Shown in pieces: positions 19,629 through 28,356 of a stretch of DNA of 64,000 nt (position 1 is the first letter of the stretch; each line of letters opens with the position of its first letter). The notes under the pieces are model-generated. The model worked only from the letters and a program-made list of their open reading frames with translations, ran no database searches and was not told where the DNA came from. Source of the stretch: Aquibacillus kalidii (GTDB taxonomy: Bacteria > Bacillota > Bacilli > Bacillales > Amphibacillaceae); the NCBI RefSeq assembly GCF_014280935.1, contig NZ_JACLZI010000044.1, positions 1-64,000 of the forward strand, read 5' to 3'. A program made the translations under genes and the position numbers.

Positions 19629-22028
19629 TTAATTACGTAGCGCCTTTCCTTTTACTAACATGTGCTGCATACGTTGTTGTGTTTTTGGTTCCCCAATCAA
19701 GCTTAGAAATGCTTCCCTCTCTATATCCAACAAGTACTGTTCGTCTACTAAACGTCCTGCCTTCACTCTTCCCCCTGCTAGGACAAATGCCAGTTTTTCT
19801 GCAATCTTTACATCGTGTTCACTTGCATAACCTCCGAAGAATAATGACTTTGCCCCTAAAAGCATAGTCGCGTAACCTGATTCACCAACGACAGGTACAA
19901 GCTCACGTTCTGGTGATCGATAACCATCCCTACTTAAACTAAGAACTTTCTGCTTTGCATCGTGTATCAGGTGGGAGCTATTTACAGAAATTCCATCTTG
20001 TTTATTTAAAAAACCATTTTCTCTTGCCTCTTGCGCTGATGTAGAAACTTTAGCTGTTGCAATTGTTTCAAATACGGCATTCGTAATTTTTTGTAGATCA
20101 AGATCCACACCTACTGGCAAGTTACGTATTTGTTTCAAATACAGCTCTTTATTACCTCCACCACCTGGTATCAAACCAACACCAAATTCGACTAGGCCCA
20201 TATAGGTTTCCTGAGATGCTTGCAGGGCACTAGAAGGTAACGAGACTTCTGCACCTCCACCAAGTGTCATGCCAAATGGGGCAGTGACAACAGGTTTTCC
20301 AGCGTACTTTATGTTCATCATGGCATTTTGAAATTGCCTAACTACCATATCGATTTCTACAAAATCATCATCCTGTGCAGCCATCAGCATCATGGCAATA
20401 TTAGCACCAACACAGAAATTTTTACCTTGGTTTCCGATGACAAGACCTTCATAATTAGTTTCAACTTCTTCAATTGACTGATTAATCATTTGGATAATAT
20501 CCATTCCGATAGCGTTACTTTTAGACTGAAACTCTAGACATGCAACACCATCGCCTAAATCTATTAAACTAGCACCAGTGTTTTTCTTTATAACTCCTTT
20601 TTCTTCTTTTAAGAGGTGTAGGTTTATTTCTTTTATATTGGAAGTTTTTTTCTGATATTCACCATTGTTGTAGAAGTAAACAACCCCTTGATCTTTTTTG
20701 TAAAACGAAAGAAAACCTTTAGAGTGCATATTTTCAATCCAGATCGGTAAAGTGTCTCCCTCTTTTTTAATCCGATCTGCTACTTCTTCAAAACCTAAGC
20801 TATCCCATATTTCAAAGGGTCCTTGTTGCCAACCGAACCCCCAACGCATCGCCTTATCAATTGCTACAATATCGTCAGCAATTTCACCCATTAACTCAGC
20901 AGAATATAATAGAACTGGTTTTAATATCGACCAGACAAAATCACTCGCATTATCTCCTTCCACTGATAACAGCGCTTTCATTTTTCGGTTTAGTCCCTTT
21001 TCCTGTTTAGCGATTTCTGTTGCCTTCGTTTTTAAAGACTTTTTAGCTTGATATTCAAGTGTGCTTACATTTAGTTCCTCAATTACACTCTTCCCCTCCA
21101 CTTTTCTCTTCTTATAAAAACCTTGGCCCGTTTTAGATCCTAACCATTTCTTATCTAGCATTTGCTTCATAAATGAGGGAACCTCAAACACTTTTTTTTC
21201 AGCCCCATCAACTTGTTGATACACATTATCGGCAACATGATAAAACGTATCTAGACCAACGACATCTAACGTACGGAAAGTCGCACTTTTCGGTCTTCCG
21301 ATGAGTGGTCCGGTAACAGAGTCCACTTCACCAATAGATAATCCCCTTGCCAACATCTCCTTAACGGTTACTAATAACCCGTAAGTCCCAATTCTGTTTG
21401 CGATAAAGTTTGGTGTGTCTTTCGCTTCTACTACACCTTTTCCTAAAGTGTCTTCCGCAAAGTTTTTCATAAAATTTAATACATCTTTTTTTGTAAAGCT
21501 TGTAGGTATGACTTCTAGAAGTTTTAAATATCGAGGTGGGTTAAAAAAATGCGTGCCAATAAAGTGCTCCTTTAAATCAGCAGAACAGTGTTCAATCATC
21601 TGTTCTAATGAAATTCCTGAGGTATTAGAACTAACAATACTAGTCATATTTCTGTGTTTTTCTATAATAGTAAGTACTTGTTTTTTCACTGAAAGATTCT
21701 CCACTACTACTTCTATGATCCAATCAGCACATGTTAATGAATCAAGATCATCTTCAAGGTTTCCAATTTCAATTAGGTCTAAACTCTTTTGACTTGTAAT
21801 TGGTGATGGCTTTTGTTTCCTTAGTGCTTTCTTGCTATTAGCTGTGAGCCTATTTCTAACTCGTGTGTCTTGTAATGTCAGTCCTCTAATTCTTTCCTCT
21901 TCAGTCAGCTCTTTCGGTACAATATCTAACATTTTTGTTGGAATTCCTACATTAGCCAAATGTGCGGCAATTCCTGATCCCATGATCCCAGAACCAATTA
22001 CAACTGCACGTTTAATCGACTGTACCAT
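19629..22028 (-). CDS. fadN: 3-hydroxyacyl-CoA dehydrogenase / enoyl-CoA hydratase FadN
   Basis: About 799 residues from the ATG at 22028. The N-terminal hydroxyacyl-CoA dehydrogenase part begins with the NAD-binding motif VIGSGIMGSGIAAHL and includes THFFNPPRYLKLLE. The C-terminal crotonase part includes GKNFCVGANIAMM and MTLGGGAEVSL. The domain order is the reverse of E. coli FadB and matches Bacillus FadN. It performs the hydration and oxidation steps of beta-oxidation. It heads the fadN-fadA-fadE operon. A perfect FadR operator lies 24 bases upstream of the start. Confidence 0.96.
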   Translation of the reverse strand: MVQSIKRAVVIGSGIMGSGIAAHLANVGIPTKMLDIVPKELTEEERIRGLTLQDTRVRNRLTANSKKALRKQKPSPITSQKSLDLIEIGNLEDDLDSLTCADWIIEVVVENLSVKKQVLTIIEKHRNMTSIVSSNTSGISLEQMIEHCSADLKEHFIGTHFFNPPRYLKLLEVIPTSFTKKDVLNFMKNFAEDTLGKGVVEAKDTPNFIANRIGTYGLLVTVKEMLARGLSIGEVDSVTGPLIGRPKSATFRTLDVVGLDTFYHVADNVYQQVDGAEKKVFEVPSFMKQMLDKKWLGSKTGQGFYKKRKVEGKSVIEELNVSTLEYQAKKSLKTKATEIAKQEKGLNRKMKALLSVEGDNASDFVWSILKPVLLYSAELMGEIADDIVAIDKAMRWGFGWQQGPFEIWDSLGFEEVADRIKKEGDTLPIWIENMHSKGFLSFYKKDQGVVYFYNNGEYQKKTSNIKEINLHLLKEEKGVIKKNTGASLIDLGDGVACLEFQSKSNAIGMDIIQMINQSIEEVETNYEGLVIGNQGKNFCVGANIAMMLMAAQDDDFVEIDMVVRQFQNAMMNIKYAGKPVVTAPFGMTLGGGAEVSLPSSALQASQETYMGLVEFGVGLIPGGGGNKELYLKQIRNLPVGVDLDLQKITNAVFETIATAKVSTSAQEARENGFLNKQDGISVNSSHLIHDAKQKVLSLSRDGYRSPERELVPVVGESGYATMLLGAKSLFFGGYASEHDVKIAEKLAFVLAGGRVKAGRLVDEQYLLDIEREAFLSLIGEPKTQQRMQHMLVKGKALRN

Positions 22029-22051
22029 CCGCTCTCCCCCTATCACTTTTT

Positions 22052-22069
22052 TGAATGAATACTCATTCA
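22052..22069 (-). promoter_or_regulatory. FadR operator of the fadNAE operon
   Basis: TGAATGAATACTCATTCA is a complete match to the Bacillus FadR (YsiA) operator TGAATGANTANTCATTCA and lies directly upstream of fadN. In B. subtilis FadR represses beta-oxidation genes until long-chain acyl-CoA accumulates. Confidence 0.93.
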
Positions 22070-22156
22070 TTTACGGCTTTAAAAAAATAAGAATGCATAG
22101 ATCCTTGATACTTTAACTATAAAATAGATTAGAAATTTTAGCAATCCCTTTTTTGA

Positions 22157-22189
22157 AAGCGACTTCATTGAAGTTAATTGAAGTCGCTT
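22157..22189. repeat. Perfect inverted repeat between putB-like gene and fadN
   Basis: AAGCGACTTCA and TGAAGTCGCTT form an 11-bp perfect stem with an 11-base loop, starting within 10 bases of the proline dehydrogenase stop. Neither strand has a proper T-run, so it may be a weak terminator, a processing hairpin or an attenuator between the genes. Confidence 0.6.
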
Positions 22190-22196
22190 AACATCG

Positions 22197-23114
22197 TTAC
22201 TTCTTAAATAAACCTTTCAGCACAAAAGCGATGTTTGCCGGTCGTTCTGCTAGTCGCCTCATAAAATATCCATACCAATCATCACCGTATGGCACATAAA
22301 CCCGGACCGTATACCCTTCTTCGACCAGCTGTTTCTGTAGTTCTTTCCGAAATCCATAAAGCATTTGAAATTCAAATTGGCCTCGGTCCAAGGATAGTTG
22401 TTTTTCTAACTGTTTTGTATAATCAACCATGTTATCATCATGCGTTGCAATTGCTGTGTAGTTTCCGTTTTGTAAATGAGTTTTGATTATCTTTTTGTAA
22501 TTTTCATCCACGTCCTTTTTATCCGGGAAAGCAACTTCTGCTGATTCCTTATACGCACCCTTAACAAGCCTTAGATTGGGGCTTAAGTAGTTTAAATCTT
22601 TAATATCCCCCATTGTTCTGTACAAATAGGATTGTAATACCGTTCCTATATTTTCGTAATCATTCTTCAAGTGTTTGAAAATATCAATCGTTTGTTGACA
22701 CCGCTCGTAATCTTCCATATCGATAGTTACAAACACATTATTACTTGCACCTACATCTAGGATTTTATACATGTTCTCCAACACGATTTCTTCCGAGATA
22801 TCTAAGCCCATTGAAGTCAGCTTTAGAGACATTTGAGCATCTAATCCATTGTCTGCGATAGCCCTAATCGCTTCTATACACTCTAATGCAGAAGCTCTTG
22901 CCTCTTCTTTGCTATCAATAAATTCTCCTAAATGATCAATCGTTACTACTTTTCCCTCTTCATTTAGCTTTTGGATAATTTTTACGGCATCATCAATCTT
23001 CTCTCCTGCTACAACGTTTTTAGCACCAAATTTCAATCCATAACTTTTAGCTAACTTAGTAAACAATTTGTTCTTGGATAAGAAAAGAAAAACGTTTCTT
23101 AACAGTTGCTCCAT
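22197..23114 (-). CDS. fadM: Proline dehydrogenase (FadM/YusM type)
   Basis: 305 residues, the short monofunctional proline dehydrogenase. A flavin-binding TIM barrel is indicated by VTIDMEDYERCQQTID, LRLVKGAYKESAEV and VRVYVPYGDDWYGYFMRRLAERP. It oxidises proline to pyrroline-5-carboxylate; no P5C dehydrogenase gene is nearby. In B. subtilis this gene (yusM, also called fadM) also precedes fadN-fadA-fadE. The ATG has a GGGGG site upstream. Whether it shares the fad transcript is unclear because an inverted repeat and the FadR operator lie between. Confidence 0.92.
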   Translation of the reverse strand: MEQLLRNVFLFLSKNKLFTKLAKSYGLKFGAKNVVAGEKIDDAVKIIQKLNEEGKVVTIDHLGEFIDSKEEARASALECIEAIRAIADNGLDAQMSLKLTSMGLDISEEIVLENMYKILDVGASNNVFVTIDMEDYERCQQTIDIFKHLKNDYENIGTVLQSYLYRTMGDIKDLNYLSPNLRLVKGAYKESAEVAFPDKKDVDENYKKIIKTHLQNGNYTAIATHDDNMVDYTKQLEKQLSLDRGQFEFQMLYGFRKELQKQLVEEGYTVRVYVPYGDDWYGYFMRRLAERPANIAFVLKGLFKK

Positions 23115-23561
23115 GAAAAGCCCCCTAGATAAATCACTAGTTAAAATGCCTTAAATTAACGCTAATCATAAAAGTCTCGCTTACCAAAGCATATTTTAAA
23201 GAACACAACTTTAGCACAAATCTTAATAACTTTTATACATTTTTTGATTACTGTATTAGAACATGTGTAATGTTAAGTGGTGCTTACTAACATTAGGAAA
23301 TTTACTAAAAAGTACTGACAACTACTTGTTAGACATATTCATTTCTCACCTAGGAAAGTCCCGTTCTTCTCACACTACAAAATTTAATATTGATCCTCAA
23401 CTACTTCCTTAACTTGATCTGTATGGACTAGGTTTCTCATCAAACTTAATTGCTACTTTTCTATGGCAAAGGCCACCATAACATCTTCGACAACCATACG
23501 ATAAGATAAAGCACCTTTTACAGAGCTTTCGCAGCGGATACTTAAAACGTAATTATTCTTA
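23115..23561. other. Intergenic stretch between divergent genes, no feature seen
   Basis: About 450 bases between proline dehydrogenase and the zinc-uptake promoter. Stops occur in all frames, and no RNA motif, repeat or terminator was recognised. Confidence 0.5.
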
Positions 23562-23590
23562 TTTACAAACCATAATGATTACGATAAAAT
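23562..23590 (+). promoter_or_regulatory. Zinc-uptake promoter with Zur box in the spacer
   Basis: TTTACA (23562-23567), a 17-base spacer and TAAAAT (23585-23590) form a good sigma-A promoter. The spacer contains CCATAATGATTACGA (23570-23584), which matches the Zur box TCGTAATNATTACGA at 12 of 14 positions. Zn-loaded Zur bound here would block RNA polymerase. Confidence 0.85.
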
Positions 23591-23624
23591 AATTCTGGAT
23601 AGTATAAGAAGAAAAGGAGAATTT

Positions 23625-24566
23625 ATGAGACAGATATATTTAGTACTAATTCTACTTCTTCTATCCCTTTCAGTAGGTTGTAACAATCAAAGCGGTAATA
23701 ATTCGGACGATGAACCTGTCATCTATACGTCCATTTATCCGATTCAATATATAGTAGAAAGATTAACAGGCACTTCCGTCCAAGTTGAAACAGTCTATCC
23801 TCCTGGGACAGATCCTCATTCCTATGAACCAACTGCTAAAGAAATGACGAGACAATCACAAGCAGATGCCTTCTTTTACTTAGGATCAAATCTGGAGACA
23901 TTTACAGAGACTGTTGCAGGAGCTTTAGAACAGGAAGACGTGCACTTAATTGAGTTAGGTGTTCATGAACAGCTTTTTGAGCTTCACCAGACAAATGGTC
24001 TGGAGTTAGATACACATGGTCTCCATGATGAGCATCATCATGGAGACCATGACCCTCACATCTGGTTAGACCCTATCAGAACCATTAAGTTAGCTTCTTT
24101 TATCAAGGAAGAACTAAAAGAGTTGATACCGGTCCAATCGCAAAAAATCGATAATAACTACAAGCTTTTAGTTGCAGATTTAAAGATGCTAGATGAAAAA
24201 TTTAAACAAGTACTTGCAGAAAAGGAACATAAAGAATTACTTGTTTCTCATGCTTCTCTCGGTTATTGGGAGGATCGATATGGTATAGAACAAATAGCAG
24301 TAAATGGTGTTTCATCGAACAGTGAACCATCCCAAAAGGATTTAATTCATATCATAGAAACAGCTAAAAACATGAATTTACACTATATGATTTTCGAACA
24401 GAACGTTTCAAATTCTGTATCAAAAAAATTACAAGATGAAATTGGTGCCTCAACTTTGATAATCCATAACCTGTCTGTCCTGACCGACGAAGATATAAAA
24501 AACGAACAAGATTATCTGTCACTTATGAAACAAAACATTAAAGTACTAGACCAAGCAACAAACTAA
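23625..24566 (+). CDS. znuA: Zinc-binding lipoprotein of an ABC importer (ZnuA/AdcA)
   Basis: 313 residues. A lipoprotein signal peptide ends at SVGC, with Cys19 as the lipidated residue. The cluster A-I metal-binding domain follows, with TDPHSYEPT, a His-rich loop HDEHHHGDHDPH and DPHIWLDP, the hallmarks of zinc-specific members. It captures zinc outside the membrane for the ZnuBC transporter. AAGGAG precedes the ATG. First gene of znuA-znuC-znuB-zur behind a Zur-type promoter. Confidence 0.94.
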   Translation: MRQIYLVLILLLLSLSVGCNNQSGNNSDDEPVIYTSIYPIQYIVERLTGTSVQVETVYPPGTDPHSYEPTAKEMTRQSQADAFFYLGSNLETFTETVAGALEQEDVHLIELGVHEQLFELHQTNGLELDTHGLHDEHHHGDHDPHIWLDPIRTIKLASFIKEELKELIPVQSQKIDNNYKLLVADLKMLDEKFKQVLAEKEHKELLVSHASLGYWEDRYGIEQIAVNGVSSNSEPSQKDLIHIIETAKNMNLHYMIFEQNVSNSVSKKLQDEIGASTLIIHNLSVLTDEDIKNEQDYLSLMKQNIKVLDQATN

Positions 24567-24591
24567 AGGTTAAAAAATAGGAGTTGATTAT

Positions 24592-25347
24592 ATGTCAGAG
24601 TCACTTGTCTCAATGAAAAACGTTAGCTATTCCTACGAGACCACAAAAGCTTTAATAGATATTAATTTTGAAATAAAAAAAGGGGCCTTTATAGGTCTAG
24701 TAGGACCAAATGGTGGTGGTAAAACTACCCTAATTAAACTCCTACTTGGTTTAGCAAAAAATCAAAAAGGATCCATTGAATTATTTGGTACAAAAATAAA
24801 TAAATTTAAAGATTGGAACAAAATCGGCTTCGTATCACAAAAAGCAAATTCCTTTAACAAAGGGTTTCCTGCAACAGTTTATGAAGTTGTATCCATGGGT
24901 CTAACTGCAAAAGTCGGTTACTTTAAATTTTTATCAAAAGCAGATAGACGACAAATAGAAACAGCGGTTAATCAAGTAGGAATGCTAGATTACCTTCACC
25001 AAAATATTGGTGATCTTTCAGGAGGTCAGCAACAACGTGTATTTATAGCCCGTTCCCTAGTAAGTAATCCAGAATTACTTATTCTCGATGAGCCAACTGT
25101 TGGCGTCGACACAGAAAATGTAAGGAAGTTTTATGACCTCTTACATAATCTGAATGAAAAACAAAATATTTCACTTCTATTAGTGACACATGACACAGGA
25201 ACAATGACACATCACGCAACCGATATTGTATGTTTGAATAAAACACTACATTTCCATGGGAAGCCAACTGAATTCACTAACCTGTCTGACAGGGAGTTAT
25301 CTAACATTTATGGTCACCCTTTAAATGTTGTTACACACAATCACTAA
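24592..25347 (+). CDS. znuC: Zinc ABC transporter ATP-binding protein (ZnuC/AdcC)
   Basis: 251 residues. Walker A GPNGGGKTT, signature LSGGQQQRVF, Walker B LLILDEPTVGVD and the H-loop VTHDTG are all present. It powers zinc import with ZnuB. It starts 25 bases after znuA, with AGGAG upstream. The assignment to zinc rather than manganese rests on the ZnuA His-loop, the Zur box and the zur gene in the same operon. Confidence 0.94.
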   Translation: MSESLVSMKNVSYSYETTKALIDINFEIKKGAFIGLVGPNGGGKTTLIKLLLGLAKNQKGSIELFGTKINKFKDWNKIGFVSQKANSFNKGFPATVYEVVSMGLTAKVGYFKFLSKADRRQIETAVNQVGMLDYLHQNIGDLSGGQQQRVFIARSLVSNPELLILDEPTVGVDTENVRKFYDLLHNLNEKQNISLLLVTHDTGTMTHHATDIVCLNKTLHFHGKPTEFTNLSDRELSNIYGHPLNVVTHNH

Positions 25348-25398
25348 AGTAGTTCATGCGGTCCTCTGTTTGAACTTCCTAAATCTGGAGGAAACACT

Positions 25399-26253
25399 AT
25401 GATTGAAAATTTATTTGAATACGAATTTTTACGAAATACCTTTTTTACCGGTCTGTTAGTCGGAATCATTGCACCATTACTAGGAACGTTTATCGTTGTT
25501 AGGAGACTTTCTCTTATAGCTGATGCATTGTCTCACGTTACGTTAGCTGGGATTGCCTTTGGTTTACTACTTGAAAAGAAATATACAATTGGTTTCCTTA
25601 CGCCATTTTATACCGGGATGGGGTTCTCAGTAATTGGCTCCATTTTCATTGAAAAGTTAAGGAGTGTATATAAAGCATATCAGGAATTAGCTATTCCTAT
25701 CATTTTGTCTGGCGGTGTTGGCCTAAGTGTTATTTTTATTTCTTTAGCCAATGGTTTTAACACCGATTTATATAACTATTTATTTGGTTCCGTTTCGGCT
25801 GTTAGCAGAAACGATTTGTACAGTATATTAGCTATATCGATAGTGGTTATTGTCATTTTGACTTTATTTTATAAAGAACTATTCACTTTATCCTTTGATG
25901 AAGAACATGCTGTTGTTACCGGTATTCATGCAAAACGGATTCATTTTTTATTTATTTTATTAACGGCATTAGTAATTGCTGCTTCTATTCGCATTGTAGG
26001 AGTGTTATTGGTATCTGCACTAATGACCCTTCCTGTAGCTGCAAGTATTAGAATAGCAAAAGGGTTTAAACAAACTATCATTCTCTCTATTATTTTTGGC
26101 GAAATTTCTGTTATTATAGGATTAGTATCAGGATATTACTTAGAAATACCACCTGGAGGTACTATAGTTCTTACATCTATACTAATATTACTTTTAGTTA
26201 TTGCATTTAAAAGATTACATGTATCTTATGCTGAAAAGAAGGTGATCCAATGA
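25399..26253 (+). CDS. znuB: Zinc ABC transporter permease (ZnuB/AdcB)
   Basis: 284 residues, an ABC-3 family permease with about eight membrane segments and the family motif LSLIADALSHVTLAG near the N-terminus. GGAGG precedes the ATG. Its last codons overlap the zur start by four bases, so the two are translationally coupled. Confidence 0.94.
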   Translation: MIENLFEYEFLRNTFFTGLLVGIIAPLLGTFIVVRRLSLIADALSHVTLAGIAFGLLLEKKYTIGFLTPFYTGMGFSVIGSIFIEKLRSVYKAYQELAIPIILSGGVGLSVIFISLANGFNTDLYNYLFGSVSAVSRNDLYSILAISIVVIVILTLFYKELFTLSFDEEHAVVTGIHAKRIHFLFILLTALVIAASIRIVGVLLVSALMTLPVAASIRIAKGFKQTIILSIIFGEISVIIGLVSGYYLEIPPGGTIVLTSILILLLVIAFKRLHVSYAEKKVIQ

Positions 26254-26657
26254 ATGTCCAAGAGGCGTTAGAAGTATTAAAAGATAATGGCTATAAATAT
26301 ACCGGGAAACGTAAAGATATTATTGATTTTTTTTCAAAAGAAAATCGTTACCGAACTGCTAAAGATTTACTACAATATATGGAGCCTAATTATAATGGAA
26401 TAAGCTTCGATACTATTTATCGCAATTTACACTTATACAATGAACTTGGGATATTAGAGGCTACAGAACTGAATGGCGAGAAACATTTCCGTATGAAATG
26501 TGACCACCACCATCACCATCATTTTATTTGTAAAGAATGTGGAATCACGAAAGAAATTCGTCATTGTCCTATGGATGTAATTAATTCTGAATTAAGTAAT
26601 TTTGAGATAGAAGATCACAAATTTGAAATCTACGGACGCTGCCCAGAATGTCAATAA
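26250..26657 (+). CDS. zur: Zinc uptake regulator Zur (Fur family)
   Basis: 135 residues. A winged-helix DNA-binding domain (about 1-80, with FDTIYRNLHLYNELGI) precedes the metal-binding and dimerisation domain. There are two structural CXXC pairs, CKEC and CPEC, and a run of six histidines in CDHHHHHHFIC. The sequence is close to B. subtilis Zur in memory, including the N-terminal MNVQEAL. It represses zinc uptake when zinc is plentiful. Here it is the last gene of the operon it is expected to control, giving autoregulation. It overlaps znuB at its start and the first fluoride-channel gene at its end. Confidence 0.93.
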   Translation: MNVQEALEVLKDNGYKYTGKRKDIIDFFSKENRYRTAKDLLQYMEPNYNGISFDTIYRNLHLYNELGILEATELNGEKHFRMKCDHHHHHHFICKECGITKEIRHCPMDVINSELSNFEIEDHKFEIYGRCPECQ

Positions 26658-27043
26658 CAGTTTCACGAATGTTGCCGATTTTACTAGTCGGATTAGGTGG
26701 AGTACTAGGTTCCAGCAGCCGTTATGGGTTAGCACTGCTATTCGACGTTGGTGATCTTCCCGTCGCAACCATACTAGTAAATTGGTTAGGATGTTTTTTA
26801 CTTACCTATTTAACATTTAACCCTAGATTAAAATCCAAAATACCAACACACCTATTACTACTTATAAATACTGGCTTTATAGGGAGTTTTACTACCTTTT
26901 CTACTTTTACTGTTGAGTCCATAACATTACTTACTAGTAAGCCTTTATTAGGATTGATTTATTTTTTTCTTCAACTAACAGGTGGATTCCTTTGTTGTTT
27001 ATTTGGGTATAGTTTAGCAATAAGAGGTGACAGAGCCTTATGA
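26648..27043 (+). CDS. crcB: Fluoride channel subunit FluC/CrcB, first copy
   Basis: 131 residues with four predicted membrane segments. The FluC motifs are present: GGVLGSSSRYGLALL near the N-terminus and GFIGSFTTFSTF, which supplies the pore phenylalanines and the central Na+ site. It exports fluoride passively as a dual-topology dimer. Firmicutes often carry two adjacent genes making a heterodimer, as here. The ATG lies inside the last codons of zur with no clear ribosome-binding site, suggesting translational coupling. Confidence 0.92.
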   Translation: MSITVSRMLPILLVGLGGVLGSSSRYGLALLFDVGDLPVATILVNWLGCFLLTYLTFNPRLKSKIPTHLLLLINTGFIGSFTTFSTFTVESITLLTSKPLLGLIYFFLQLTGGFLCCLFGYSLAIRGDRAL

Positions 27044-27396
27044 ATTTAATCTTAGTTTCGCTTGGAGGCTTTTTTGGTGCCATAACAAGATACCTCATGG
27101 GGGTAAAATTCAATCAACCACAAAATTATAAGCCCTATGGAACATGGATTGCTAATATTTTGGGTTCCATACTGTTAGGCTTAATGCTCGTTTTCTTAGG
27201 TAATGAGCAAATCTCAAGTCAACTTTGGGCATTGCTAGGAGTTGGCTTCTGTGGTTCCTTTACAACTTTCTCAACATTTGGTGTAGAAACGTTGTCTATG
27301 GTCATCGATGGACAATATAAAAAAGCTACTTTGTATGTAATATCCTCTATATTTTTAAGCATGTTAATAGTTTGGTGTATCATTATACTATTATAA
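27040..27396 (+). CDS. crcB: Fluoride channel subunit FluC/CrcB, second copy
   Basis: 118 residues with four membrane segments, GGFFGAITRYLMG at the N-terminus and GFCGSFTTFSTFGVE in the third segment. It overlaps the first copy by four bases (ATGA type), typical of a co-translated FluC pair of opposite orientation in the membrane. No fluoride riboswitch is visible upstream of the pair. Confidence 0.93.
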   Translation: MNLILVSLGGFFGAITRYLMGVKFNQPQNYKPYGTWIANILGSILLGLMLVFLGNEQISSQLWALLGVGFCGSFTTFSTFGVETLSMVIDGQYKKATLYVISSIFLSMLIVWCIIILL

Positions 27397-27400
27397 AAGC

Positions 27401-27425
27401 CACCGTATCTCTATTAAATACGGTG
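27401..27425. terminator. Convergent terminator between crcB and the VLRF1-type gene
   Basis: CACCGTAT and ATACGGTG form a perfect 8-bp stem with a 9-base loop between two converging genes. The T-tract is weak on the plus strand and moderate on the minus strand. Confidence 0.6.
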
Positions 27426-27435
27426 ACTAACATTT

Positions 27436-28209
27436 TTAAGCAACTAATTTTTCAATTATTTTAGCTTCTTTATGGTCTAATAAATTTAAGTGTTCGATTC
27501 TATCCACATGTTGATCCATTTGTTGAGTTATTTCATGAACTTCCTCCTTTTCACCTACTACAATAATATTTTCCCAGTTACTTCCTACGATAATATCATC
27601 AAGCTTTTCTGCCAACCTCTTGTAAACTCTTGTCTTCTCCGTAACTATTTCTGAATCAGCTTGTCCATCTGATTGGTTATTTTCAGTAACCTCTACCCAA
27701 TCGTCACTTTCCTGATCATACACTAAAAAGTTTGTATCTAGGATAGTTCTTAACTCTGCATCAATTATCTTCGCTTGATTTTGTTGTAGTAACATTATCC
27801 CTGTCCTAGGAAAGCGTAAGTGTAATTGATAAAGTTGATCCGTTACAACATTTTCTTGCCAGAACAGTTCTGTCTTCACATCCATCTCAAGATGTTTAGT
27901 AAACCATACTGATCCGTCCGTAGATGCAAAGATAACTAGACTCTTCTTAAAGTTTAATTTGTTTTTATTGATATAGGTTTCTACCTTATCTCTAACTTTT
28001 TTAAAGTTCTTCAATTCCTTAACATCATTACTCTGTTTTAAATAATTCTCAAAACTATTTAGTCCGTTCTTTAATTGGATTTTCCAACCACCTGCTTGTG
28101 AATCTTGATTTGCTGGATTTGTGTTTAAATAAATACTTAATACACTATTTGGCTTGTCCAACTTTACTTGTTGAAGTCCTTTGAGATCGTCTCTTAATTT
28201 TGTGATAAT
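27436..28209 (-). CDS. VLRF1-domain (release-factor-1-like) protein
   Basis: About 257 residues if started at 28209. The SVLSIYLNTNP segment followed by a release-factor-like core (VIFASTDGSVWF, LYQLHLRFPRTGIMLL) resembles VLRF1-family proteins, which are related to eRF1 and may act on peptidyl-tRNA or stalled ribosomes. The only conventional start in frame, a TTG at 28161, has no ribosome-binding site and would remove a conserved-looking helix (KLRDDLKGLQQVK). A strong GGGAGGGAG lies six bases upstream of an ATT at 28209, so an unusual start is suggested. The family assignment is moderately sure; the exact role is unknown. It is a single gene. Confidence 0.65.
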   Translation of the reverse strand: MITKLRDDLKGLQQVKLDKPNSVLSIYLNTNPANQDSQAGGWKIQLKNGLNSFENYLKQSNDVKELKNFKKVRDKVETYINKNKLNFKKSLVIFASTDGSVWFTKHLEMDVKTELFWQENVVTDQLYQLHLRFPRTGIMLLQQNQAKIIDAELRTILDTNFLVYDQESDDWVEVTENNQSDGQADSEIVTEKTRVYKRLAEKLDDIIVGSNWENIIVVGEKEEVHEITQQMDQHVDRIEHLNLLDHKEAKIIEKLVA

Positions 28210-28356
28210 TATAACTCCCTCCCTATGGATGATTTGTAATTATCTATACTAATGTGTATCCTAATTTTGAATGTTTCAAACATAATATACATATAACTAA
28301 CTGTTAGTAAATTAGCAAATCACCCTTGAGAAGCGTCTTGAAAACGGAGTGAAAAA

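Noticed and set aside
26600-26648. Fluoride riboswitch before the crcB pair
   Set aside because: The first crcB gene begins inside zur, leaving no leader, and no fluoride-aptamer motif is visible in the zur coding sequence.
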